Below are positions 35,067 to 42,619 of a stretch of DNA of 64,000 bases, in pieces. Each line of letters starts with the position of its first letter. Positions within the stretch are counted from its first letter, which is position 1. The notes beneath the pieces were generated by a model that ran no database searches, was not told the origin of the DNA, and saw nothing but the letters and a program-made list of their open reading frames with translations. The translations under genes were made by a program, and so were the position numbers. Origin of the DNA: Paenibacillus sp. FSL R5-0490 (GTDB taxonomy: Bacteria > Bacillota > Bacilli > Bacillales > Cytobacillaceae); the NCBI RefSeq assembly GCF_001956215.1, contig NZ_MRTQ01000007.1, forward strand, positions 62,001 through 126,000. Reading direction: 5' to 3'.

Positions 35067-35129
35067 TGTATCTTTACAATTTGAAATAATCAGAATATTT
35101 ATGGCTCACTCCTCCTTCGCAGAAAAGTT

Positions 35130-35876
35130 TTATTTATTGGCAACGTCATTATTCTTATATAAATGAAGGGCGTAAATTATGGCCAATACACTAACAACCG
35201 TGATGGATGCTATTCCAGAAAAAATGTTTTTCAGCTTATAATTTGTCAGATCCGTGACTACCAGGCTGAAAAAATAGGGATTTAACAGCTGCCAGTCTCC
35301 TAAAGATGAGAAAAGCATTGCAATAGATGTTGTACAGCCTATTACAGCTGTAAGGATTCCTGCAACGATATTTCTAAAAGCAATGCTGGCCAGTATTGTG
35401 ATGCATACAAGCCCACACTGAGTAAAAGCTATTTTCAAACTGCCCAGAATCTCTGACTTTATGAAATTCTGTGGCGGCGGGATATCAGCAAAGATAAGAC
35501 ATATGATCAGATTTACACAAAAAATCAGCAAACAAGAAGTCAGGATAAACAAGAAAATAATGAACACTTTACCTGTAAAAAAAGATGCTCTTGAATGCGG
35601 ATAGGTAAAATGGGCTTCTGCAGTGCCTTCACGGTATTCCCTTGAGAAAATAAAACTTGCAATGCCTGCATAGAAAATCGGCGCTATGATAACCGCCAGC
35701 AGGAAATTCACAAAAACCAAAGATGTGTTCCAATTAAAGGCTGAGTCTTCCAATAATCCGGATAGCATGACATAAATAAGATTAAAAACAATGGGTATGA
35801 GAATAACGCCCAATATCATCCATTGAACAATTGTCCTTCGCAATTTCAGCAGCTCAGTCTGCAGGATCGTGATCAT
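35130..35876 (-). CDS. ABC-2 type immunity permease (LanE/G-like), set 1
   Basis: 248 residues with six hydrophobic segments. An N-terminal MITILQTELLKLRRT is typical of LanE/LanG and bacitracin-type permeases, and EYREGTAEAHFTYP (about 80) resembles the conserved loop of the family. It overlaps the ATPase gene upstream by 4 nt (ATGA). Only one permease accompanies this ATPase, so the set is FE rather than FEG and may work as a homodimer. Likely role: removing the mature lanthipeptide from the producer's membrane. Confidence 0.8.
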   Translation of the reverse strand: MITILQTELLKLRRTIVQWMILGVILIPIVFNLIYVMLSGLLEDSAFNWNTSLVFVNFLLAVIIAPIFYAGIASFIFSREYREGTAEAHFTYPHSRASFFTGKVFIIFLFILTSCLLIFCVNLIICLIFADIPPPQNFIKSEILGSLKIAFTQCGLVCITILASIAFRNIVAGILTAVIGCTTSIAMLFSSLGDWQLLNPYFFSLVVTDLTNYKLKNIFSGIASITVVSVLAIIYALHLYKNNDVANK

Positions 35877-36784
35877 GAAAGATCCTCCTCCTTCGTGATG
35901 GATAAAAAGTAGTTTTCGAGGGAATCGCGGGCATTAACCATTTCATATACCTCCACAAAACCATCAACCATTCTTGCATTTAACTCAGCTGCCTGAACAC
36001 TGTTATAGATCTTGATTAGACCCTTATTACATATGACATAGTCTGAGATTTTCAACTCATTCTCCAGGATGAACGAAGCTTTATTCACATTATTTACCGA
36101 GATTTGCAAGTATCTTTTTTTCTTTTCCTGCAAGGCTTCATAATTGAGTTCTTCAATTAATCTTCCCCTATGTATAATTCCGAGAACATTGGACAAATGA
36201 TCGATCTCAGATAAAATATGACTTGATAGCAAAATAGCAACCTCATAGTCGTTAGCCAGTTTCAGCAGGGTTTGTCTCAGGTCTTTCATGACCTGTGGAT
36301 CCAGGCCATTGGTCGGTTCATCCAGAATAAGAAACTCCGGATAATGCAGCATTGACCTTGCAATCCCAAGTCTTTGCTTCATCCCGACTGAAAAGTCTTC
36401 CACCTTCTTGTCTTTGTATTGCATGAGGTTTAACTTCCTCAGCATTTCCTCGGTGCGTTTTTTTGAAGTGACTCCCATTAGCCGCCTGTGTATTTCCAGG
36501 TTTTCTTCTGCAGTCAGGTTATGATAAAAGTTGGAGTGGCCAATAAAAGAACCGATTTTCTCAAAGATGGATTGGTTTTTAGCCGGATTTTTTCCAAATA
36601 GTTCAACCTTGCCCTTTGTTGGCTTGATTAAGTGCAGGATCATTTTCAGGGTAGTAGTCTTGCCGGCTCCATTTTTCCCGATTAAACCGTATATTTCCCC
36701 CTTTTTGATTGTCATATCTATATTTTGCACCACTTGTTTATTCTGATAGATTTTTGTCAGACCAAATGTCCTTAATACATCCAT
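35873..36784 (-). CDS. ABC transporter ATPase (LanF-like), set 1
   Basis: 303 residues. Walker A GKNGAGKTTTLKM (about 38-50), signature FSVGMKQRLGIARSML (about 136), Walker B EFLILDEPTNGLDPQ (about 157), then the switch His in LLSSHILSEID. The C-terminal 80 residues form a LanF/BcrA-type tail. GAGGAGGG precedes the ATG. A promoter region with repeats shared with the second set lies upstream (36785-36903). Partner of the permease at 35130. Confidence 0.88.
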   Translation of the reverse strand: MDVLRTFGLTKIYQNKQVVQNIDMTIKKGEIYGLIGKNGAGKTTTLKMILHLIKPTKGKVELFGKNPAKNQSIFEKIGSFIGHSNFYHNLTAEENLEIHRRLMGVTSKKRTEEMLRKLNLMQYKDKKVEDFSVGMKQRLGIARSMLHYPEFLILDEPTNGLDPQVMKDLRQTLLKLANDYEVAILLSSHILSEIDHLSNVLGIIHRGRLIEELNYEALQEKKKRYLQISVNNVNKASFILENELKISDYVICNKGLIKIYNSVQAAELNARMVDGFVEVYEMVNARDSLENYFLSITKEEDLS

Positions 36785-36903
36785 TCTCGCCCTCCTCTCA
36801 TTTATGGCATTTATTCACCAAATAAGGTAAATATTAACTAACAATTAAAATATTACTATACTTTTTTTAAGTATTCCTAAACAATTTCTTACATTTTCCT
36901 TAC
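36785..36903 (-). promoter_or_regulatory. Promoter of immunity set 1 with tandem regulator repeats
   Basis: On the minus strand TGTAAGGAAAA and TGTAAGAAATT (36886-36903 on plus) form an 11-bp-spaced direct repeat overlapping the kinase stop codon. A TATAGT -10-like sequence follows. OmpR-type regulators bind such repeats. The AAATGTAAGAA core recurs before set 2 (42553-42580). Confidence 0.5.
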
Positions 36904-37826
36904 ATCTGCTCTTCGGCTATTAAAGAAAAGGAGAAACACGTTCTATCGTAAGGCTTGCTTGTAACATGGATTTGTCCATTTTGTTTTTCTACTAATTTCT
37001 TTGTAATGGATAGACCAAGCCCATTCCCGGCAATGGTGCGGGATTTCTCGGCTTGAAACAGCCGATTGAATACATGAGGTAAATCTTTTTCCATTATCCC
37101 CTCACCTTTATCCCAGATCTCAATCCAGCAGAGCTTATCAGCTTGCTCGATATTCACTCCTATTACTTTACCTTCCGCTCCATATTTAACAGCATTTTGG
37201 ATCAGGTTATTTAAGATTCTCTCAACAGAGCCTCTGTCACATCTTACATATAATGGTTCATCTGGCAAATCAATTTCCGGAGTTAGGCCTCTTCTTTCAA
37301 ACTCGACAAAAAAGGCCACAAATACATCCATGATGATTTCCACAATATTTTCTCTTTGAAGCTTTATATCAATTTCTCCGGCTTCAAGCTGAGCAAGTTC
37401 AAAAAATGATTCAGTGATCGCCGTTAACTTCTGGGCCTTCTGATAGACCACTTCCAGATACTTCAGCCTCTCTTCTTCAGTCATTCTGCTGTTTTCCCGG
37501 TAAATAACCTCCATATATCCTAATATGGAGGTTAGAGGGGTGCGAATATCATGCGAGATATTGGTAATCATTTTCTTTCTTTCTAATTCAAGAAAATTAG
37601 TTTTCTCTCTGTTGTGATGATATTTTTCCATAAAACGATTAATCGAATCGATCAGACTTATTAATGGTGAGCTGGAATAGTGAATCCGTAAATGAGTCAC
37701 AGAGTTATTTGAAATAGATTCATCCAAATCTCCTTTTATTTTTTTGAATTGTTTATTGAGGGAAATCCTATCATACAGGAGTCCCAGCACAATAATGGTT
37801 AACAGAATAATCATCGTCCTCATCAT
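36900..37826 (-). CDS. lanK: Sensor histidine kinase of the lanthipeptide locus (LanK)
   Basis: 308 residues, short for a kinase. It has one clear N-terminal membrane segment (about 3-18) and almost no extracytoplasmic domain, so it belongs to the intramembrane-sensing type. The H-box is ISHDIRTPLTS with H92. N, G1 and G2 boxes are seen as LIQNAVKYG, DKGEGI and GNGLGLSI. It overlaps the response-regulator gene by 4 nt. Such kinases in bacteriocin loci sense membrane stress or the ABC immunity system rather than free peptide. The direct repeats at its 3' end serve the next promoter. Confidence 0.85.
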   Translation of the reverse strand: MMRTMIILLTIIVLGLLYDRISLNKQFKKIKGDLDESISNNSVTHLRIHYSSSPLISLIDSINRFMEKYHHNREKTNFLELERKKMITNISHDIRTPLTSILGYMEVIYRENSRMTEEERLKYLEVVYQKAQKLTAITESFFELAQLEAGEIDIKLQRENIVEIIMDVFVAFFVEFERRGLTPEIDLPDEPLYVRCDRGSVERILNNLIQNAVKYGAEGKVIGVNIEQADKLCWIEIWDKGEGIMEKDLPHVFNRLFQAEKSRTIAGNGLGLSITKKLVEKQNGQIHVTSKPYDRTCFSFSLIAEEQM

Positions 37827-38530
37827 TTTCGTTCACCTGCAAACCGGTAGCCGATTCCCCAGACAGTCTGTATATATTCTGGTGCAGATGGGTCTGTTTC
37901 AATTTTATTTCGCAGGCGATTTATATGAACCATTACTGTATTATCATCGGTATGGAAATCCTCTTTCCAGATGTGTGAAAAGATTTGTGATTTGCTGAAT
38001 ACTTTTGCCGGATGGGTAAGAAGAAGCTCCAGAATGGCAAACTCCTTAGCTGTTAACATGATTTTATTATTTTTAATTTTGACTTCATATGTATCACGGT
38101 TTAATTCCAGATCATTAAATTTCAATAACTTCTGCGAATCTTCTTTTTTTGTTTCATTAAGATAGAGGTAGCGTCTAAGCTGAGCTTTCACTCTGGCAAG
38201 AAATTCTCCAATAAAAAAAGGCTTAGAAATATAATCATCAGCTCCAAGCCCTAAACCCAGCACTTTATCCTGTTCTCCCCCTTTGGCGCTTAAGATCATC
38301 ACGGGTGTATTTTTATGTTGTCTGACGTGCTGAAGAACTTCCAATCCATCCATCTGCGGGAGCATAATATCCAAGATAATCAAATCATAATGAAAACTGT
38401 TTATAAAATCCAGCGCCTCTTTTCCATTATCGACCAGCTGTGTATCATACCCTTCATTTTGCAGTGTTCTTTGAATTAGATGGCTGATTTCTTTGTCATC
38501 TTCGGCAACTAAGATCTTCGAAAGGCTCAT
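37823..38530 (-). CDS. lanR: OmpR-family response regulator of the lanthipeptide locus (LanR)
   Basis: 235 residues from ATG 38530, after AGAGGTG; the GTG 9 nt earlier overlaps that site. Receiver domain at about 5-118 with the acidic pair D11-D12, phospho-acceptor D54 (LIILDIMLPQMDG) and K in LSAKGGEQD. A winged-helix domain follows at about 135-232. Likely binds the direct repeats at 36886-36903 and 42553-42580 and switches on the two ABC systems when the kinase fires. Confidence 0.9.
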   Translation of the reverse strand: MSLSKILVAEDDKEISHLIQRTLQNEGYDTQLVDNGKEALDFINSFHYDLIILDIMLPQMDGLEVLQHVRQHKNTPVMILSAKGGEQDKVLGLGLGADDYISKPFFIGEFLARVKAQLRRYLYLNETKKEDSQKLLKFNDLELNRDTYEVKIKNNKIMLTAKEFAILELLLTHPAKVFSKSQIFSHIWKEDFHTDDNTVMVHINRLRNKIETDPSAPEYIQTVWGIGYRFAGERK

Positions 38531-38604
38531 GTGTATCACCTCTAGTGATTATTTAGATACACTTTGATTCTAACACATTGTTTTTGTAAATTTTAACATT
38601 TCTC

Positions 38605-39942
38605 TCAAAATAATAAGAAAGGGCTATCCCATTTCAAGTCAGCTCCATGAATCATTTCCAGCATAGACAGACAAATTCCGGCGCTTCCTTCCAAAAGCCC
38701 TGGTTTATGCAGCATTTTATTTTCCGCATCAGTATATCCAAATGGGGCCTCCGGATTATAGCTGTCTATTAGCTTATTTGCATAGTCTTTCAGTTTCTCT
38801 TTATATATGGAAAAATGCTCTTCTTCTTTTCTCACCATTTTATGCAGGATATGCATGTTACCTGAAACGCCATGACAAAAACTGAGTCCGTTCACGCTCG
38901 TATCTTTTAATTCCTTAGCGATAAGTGAAGTATACGCCTCCAACGCCTCTCTTATTAAGCTTTTTTCATTCAGCGCTTTTCCAGCAAGATATAACGAATA
39001 GGCAATTCCAGGCAGTCCGTAGCACCAGGCATCCGGATGGTCTTCATTGTAATTCGGCTTCCCAAATACTTCATGTTCAAATGAGATAATATCCGGCCAG
39101 GAAATGCTTTCTCCCTTCACTCTTTTCTTGTTTACTAACCATTGGGAGATCTCCCATATCGCTTCCTTTTGCCCCTTTACTTCGTACCCGTCAAGGCTGG
39201 ACCGGGCCAAACCTGCAAGCGTACCCGCAATGCCATGGGACATTCCACTATTAAAGCATCCATTGGGATACATCGTTTGATAGTCCTGATTGAATTGATA
39301 GTGTCCCGGAATATACCAGCCTGGAACCACTTCTCCATCAATACTTATTTTATCTGCCAGACGGACTTGATTTTTCATTACTTCCTTATACAGACACTGG
39401 GCCGTTTCATTCTCAGGCAGCTCCCGCAAATATACTGCCAAACCTGAAAGCCCTGACATGGGATCATACCAAAAAGGGGAAACGCCTTTAGCTTCGCTGA
39501 AAGTTTCGGACCCTTCCCTTAAAAATTGTTCGATTCTTTTAAAAGCTAAACTGTTTAATTGCTGCAGGAATCCCGAGTAGCGCGTCCCTCCTCTGGAAGC
39601 ATGCAAAACAGCGTAAGCGATTCCCGTTAATCCGCTATATAGAGATACATCATCAAGGCTTTTCCCATTCATTTCTTCATGCAAAGCCATTAAATAGTCA
39701 TGTATAACCTCATCCCAGCCTTCCTCAGGATAAAGCATGTCCAGCTTCGAATAAAAAAGAATAAGGCCTGGATATCCCTGAGATAAAGAACAGCTATCCC
39801 AAGGGCTCCTCCCCTCTGAATTTCGGTTGGAGGCTGCACAAGCGGCGGCTTTAACCTGTGCAGGATCTTTTAATTTGTATGCAATGTCATGGACGATCTG
39901 CTTCATATTCATGACAGTGGATGAACCTTCCAGTTTGACCAT
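38605..39942 (-). CDS. Second class I lanthipeptide cyclase LanC (copy 2)
   Basis: 445 residues from ATG 39942, with AGGAGGAGG directly upstream; the longer open frame to 40050 would overlap the permease gene. All zinc ligands are present: C307 (DAWCYGLPG), C356 and H357 (FCHGVSG), as are GMSHGIAG and SLSQGYPG. It is clearly a paralogue of copy 1 at 27996 but well diverged. There is one lanB and one visible class I precursor, so a second cyclase is surprising. It may divide ring formation on the seven-Cys peptide or serve a precursor outside the window. It sits with the two-component system and immunity set 2. Confidence 0.9.
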   Translation of the reverse strand: MVKLEGSSTVMNMKQIVHDIAYKLKDPAQVKAAACAASNRNSEGRSPWDSCSLSQGYPGLILFYSKLDMLYPEEGWDEVIHDYLMALHEEMNGKSLDDVSLYSGLTGIAYAVLHASRGGTRYSGFLQQLNSLAFKRIEQFLREGSETFSEAKGVSPFWYDPMSGLSGLAVYLRELPENETAQCLYKEVMKNQVRLADKISIDGEVVPGWYIPGHYQFNQDYQTMYPNGCFNSGMSHGIAGTLAGLARSSLDGYEVKGQKEAIWEISQWLVNKKRVKGESISWPDIISFEHEVFGKPNYNEDHPDAWCYGLPGIAYSLYLAGKALNEKSLIREALEAYTSLIAKELKDTSVNGLSFCHGVSGNMHILHKMVRKEEEHFSIYKEKLKDYANKLIDSYNPEAPFGYTDAENKMLHKPGLLEGSAGICLSMLEMIHGADLKWDSPFLLF

Positions 39943-39971
39943 AATTCCTCCTCCTAACACTCTTTCTGCTT

Positions 39972-40733
39972 CTATTTGACCCAATCTCTGCGATTCCACC
40001 GCAATAGTGTAAAAGAATAGGTGGGAACGATAACAAGCAAAAGAAACCATAAATACGAGAGGTCTGCCTCTAGCAGGAACACAAACAATTCCTGGCTGCC
40101 AAACAGCAGAATATCAAATAAATCACTGAGATACACAGAAATGAAGAGTAAGAACAAGTAAGTGATAACAGTAATGATCGTATTCGGCAGTGTGACACTT
40201 AATAAACTGGCTACACCTATCAGGGCAACAAAAATAATGAATACACCAAGATAATATTTCACCTGATATATATAGGCTTCCGCCACTCCCATTACAGGTG
40301 CATTTTCATAATAAAAACTAACCGAATCCGCCTTCGGATAAAATAAGTATCCCGCAGCCGTGCCCACTGCAAAGGTGATTGCCATCATGACAGCCACCAG
40401 CATAATCAGCAGAAACCATTTTGCTAATAAAATGTCTTTTAATGAGAGAGGTCTGATCGCCACCAGGCGAAGGCCTCCCGACTGGTACTCGCCATTAATG
40501 CTGTCGATGCACAGTACAGGCAGTATGATGAGGACCATCAAATAATAGATTTTCTTCAGCAGAAAAATAGAGTAATTCAGTGAGTTGAGCGGTGCACTTT
40601 CTTCCATTGTAAAAAACAGGTTTTCTGCCAGCAAAGACTGAACAAGAATATAAATCATGAAAATGGAAAAGAACAAGATGTTTTTTTTTCGACTGAACAT
40701 TCTTTGCCATTCACTGGTAAGCAATGGATTCAT
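39972..40733 (-). CDS. Immunity ABC permease (LanG-like), set 2
   Basis: 253 residues with six hydrophobic segments. It begins MNPLLTSEWQRMFSRKK, and its EYQSGGLRLVAIRPLSL loop (about 85-100) matches its neighbour's EYRTGELRMVLQRSF. GAGGGAG precedes the ATG. Third gene of an F-E-G order, 15 nt after the E-like permease. Probably forms the membrane half of a lanthipeptide-removing transporter with the E-like partner. Confidence 0.82.
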   Translation of the reverse strand: MNPLLTSEWQRMFSRKKNILFFSIFMIYILVQSLLAENLFFTMEESAPLNSLNYSIFLLKKIYYLMVLIILPVLCIDSINGEYQSGGLRLVAIRPLSLKDILLAKWFLLIMLVAVMMAITFAVGTAAGYLFYPKADSVSFYYENAPVMGVAEAYIYQVKYYLGVFIIFVALIGVASLLSVTLPNTIITVITYLFLLFISVYLSDLFDILLFGSQELFVFLLEADLSYLWFLLLVIVPTYSFTLLRWNRRDWVK

Positions 40734-40748
40734 TTTGTCTCCCTCCTT

Positions 40749-41567
40749 CTAATGTAAGGAATCTCTTCTGGAGAATATGATTAGTGAAACTGCAGTCCCC
40801 ACAAGTATATAAGCCATCATAACAGCCAATATCCATCCCTTTAAAAACACTTGATCTGTAAGCATCTGAACAATTCCGCTAAACTGAATCTCAATTAAAG
40901 AAAAGTAGACGTACTGTGAATAGCCAATGGACTCTCCAAACATTCCAAGCAGTACTGGAAAAAGCATGGAAGCCAGCAAAAAACCGGCTGTTATCGCAAA
41001 TGCCGTTGTGGATGATCTGCTTATGACCCCCACCAGAACCGCAACACTGGCCACCGCTGCAAGCGACAGATAGGAAAGCAGATAATAAGCCGCACTATAG
41101 CCTAAAGAGTCAAAGGGGGAAACAGGCTCTGGCTGAAAAAATAAGTAGACTTCTTCTGCACTTTCGAAAAAAAGCCATCCCGCAGCTGCCGAACAGATAA
41201 AATAGGCAGCCACGAGCAAAAAGAGATAAAGCAAAACGGAAAAATACTTCGCCCAAAAAACGCTTGAAAAACGAAAGCTTCTTTGCAGGACCATTCGAAG
41301 CTCGCCGGTTCTGTATTCATGCGTGAAGCTCATGATAATGATCAGAACAGCCACGATATTGAAATAGAGCATAAAGACTTCCGCAATACTCATAACAGGG
41401 AAATTGGACCAGAACGAGTACTGCGGGTCCGTCTTCTCGAGTACTTCATTGTTTTCTCTTGATTGAAGGGCCGTAACGAGCACTAGGAAGGGAATGAGGA
41501 TAAAAAAAAGAATGGAACTTTTTTTGCTCCAGAGACGTTCCCATTCACAAAGGAATATAGATCTCAT
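40749..41567 (-). CDS. Immunity ABC permease (LanE-like), set 2
   Basis: 272 residues with six hydrophobic segments and the same overall plan as the next permease. It starts MRSIFLCEWERLWSKKSS. It overlaps the ATPase gene by 4 nt, so the two are translationally coupled. Together with 39972 and 41564 it forms a complete FEG set, while the set at 35130-36784 has only one permease. Confidence 0.82.
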   Translation of the reverse strand: MRSIFLCEWERLWSKKSSILFFILIPFLVLVTALQSRENNEVLEKTDPQYSFWSNFPVMSIAEVFMLYFNIVAVLIIIMSFTHEYRTGELRMVLQRSFRFSSVFWAKYFSVLLYLFLLVAAYFICSAAAGWLFFESAEEVYLFFQPEPVSPFDSLGYSAAYYLLSYLSLAAVASVAVLVGVISRSSTTAFAITAGFLLASMLFPVLLGMFGESIGYSQYVYFSLIEIQFSGIVQMLTDQVFLKGWILAVMMAYILVGTAVSLIIFSRRDSLH

Positions 41568-42472
41568 TGCGCCATCAGCTCAATAAAGATTTCTTCCAGG
41601 TTTCTTTCAGATTTCTCAATGCCCGTTATCCCAATGTTTTCTTCAGCTAGTATTCTTCGGAGATACTGAAGCTCATCTTCTGTACATATAGCCTGAAGTG
41701 TCCTGGAATCAAGCCTTTTGATCTGAAGTTTTCCCTTTAACAGGGATAAGGCTTTATCAGGCTGTGCACAGCTGATTTCCCACCTGGCTTTTCCAATGAG
41801 ATCATCAAGTCTTCCTGTCCATTTAAGCTCACCTTCATGAATCATGACGATTTTATTGCAGATATGCTGAAGTTCATCAAGCAAATGACTGGATATTAAA
41901 AATGTCAGGCCTTTTTCATTTCTTAATCGCAATATCAGTTCTCTCAGGAATTTCATCCCCATCGGATCGAGCCCATTGGCCGGCTCATCCAGAATAATCA
42001 CTTCAGGGTCGCCCAATAGCGCCTGGGCAATCCCCAGCCGCTGCTTCATACCGAGGGAATAAGAGGAAACTTTATCATTGCCTCTATCTTTTAATCCGAC
42101 CAGCTCGAGCAATTCCTCCACTTTCCTGTTATGTTCTGACCTGGGGATATGGGGATGCAGCTTAATCAAGTTTCTTAAATTCCCCCTCCCGGACATATGT
42201 CCGAAAAAGATCGGCGTTTCAACGATGGCACCCACCCGGCTTAATGCCTGCTTCCGATTCTTTGATACAGAGTTCCCAAGCACCAGCACATCTCCCGCAG
42301 ATGGCTTTACAAGCCCCATCATTACCCGGATCAGTGTCGTCTTTCCCGCGCCATTCGGTCCAAGGAACCCGCAAATATCCCCCTGCTCTATATCAAAAGT
42401 AACCTCATGAAGCAATTTTCTTGTTTTTATCTTTTTGGAAACACTTCGCACTTCCAATACCTTCGGTTCCAT
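41564..42472 (-). CDS. lanF: Immunity ABC ATPase (LanF-like), set 2
   Basis: 302 residues. Walker A GPNGAGKTTLIRVM (about 39), signature YSLGMKQRLGIAQALL (about 137), Walker B VIILDEPANGLDPMG, switch His in FLISSHLLDELQ. The Q-loop region holds GAIVETPIFFGHMSGRGNLR. Unlike set 1, this ATPase heads its own transcript: a terminator after the C39 transporter and a promoter with tandem repeats lie directly upstream. GAGGTG precedes the ATG. Confidence 0.88.
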   Translation of the reverse strand: MEPKVLEVRSVSKKIKTRKLLHEVTFDIEQGDICGFLGPNGAGKTTLIRVMMGLVKPSAGDVLVLGNSVSKNRKQALSRVGAIVETPIFFGHMSGRGNLRNLIKLHPHIPRSEHNRKVEELLELVGLKDRGNDKVSSYSLGMKQRLGIAQALLGDPEVIILDEPANGLDPMGMKFLRELILRLRNEKGLTFLISSHLLDELQHICNKIVMIHEGELKWTGRLDDLIGKARWEISCAQPDKALSLLKGKLQIKRLDSRTLQAICTEDELQYLRRILAEENIGITGIEKSERNLEEIFIELMAQ

Positions 42473-42552
42473 GTCAGCACCTCACTCAGCTTCTCCTCCT
42501 CAGGAAAAAGCGGACTATTTGTAAAAATAGTATCATGATCTATTTAAGAATC

Positions 42553-42580
42553 TTTTTCTTAATTCTTACATTTTTCTTAA
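42553..42580 (-). promoter_or_regulatory. Tandem regulator repeats before immunity set 2
   Basis: TTTTTCTTAA occurs at 42553-42562 and 42571-42580 with TTCTTACA between them. On the minus strand this reads TTAAGAAAAATGTAAGAATT, nearly the same as the repeat at 36886-36903. It lies 81-108 nt upstream of the lanF start, the right place for an OmpR-type activator. Confidence 0.5.
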
Positions 42581-42588
42581 GCCTAAAA

Positions 42589-42617
42589 AAATACCCCTCA
42601 ATCGTGCCAGGGGTACC
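42589..42617 (-). terminator. Terminator of the lanM-lanT transcript
   Basis: TACCCCT (42592-42598) pairs with AGGGGTA (42609-42615) and a run of T follows on the minus strand, directly after the lanT stop codon. Confidence 0.75.
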
Positions 42618-42619
42618 TC

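Noticed and set aside
38605-40050. Longer version of LanC copy 2 (481 residues)
   Set aside because: The extra 36 residues overlap the upstream permease gene, while a strong AGGAGG site stands directly before the ATG at 39942.
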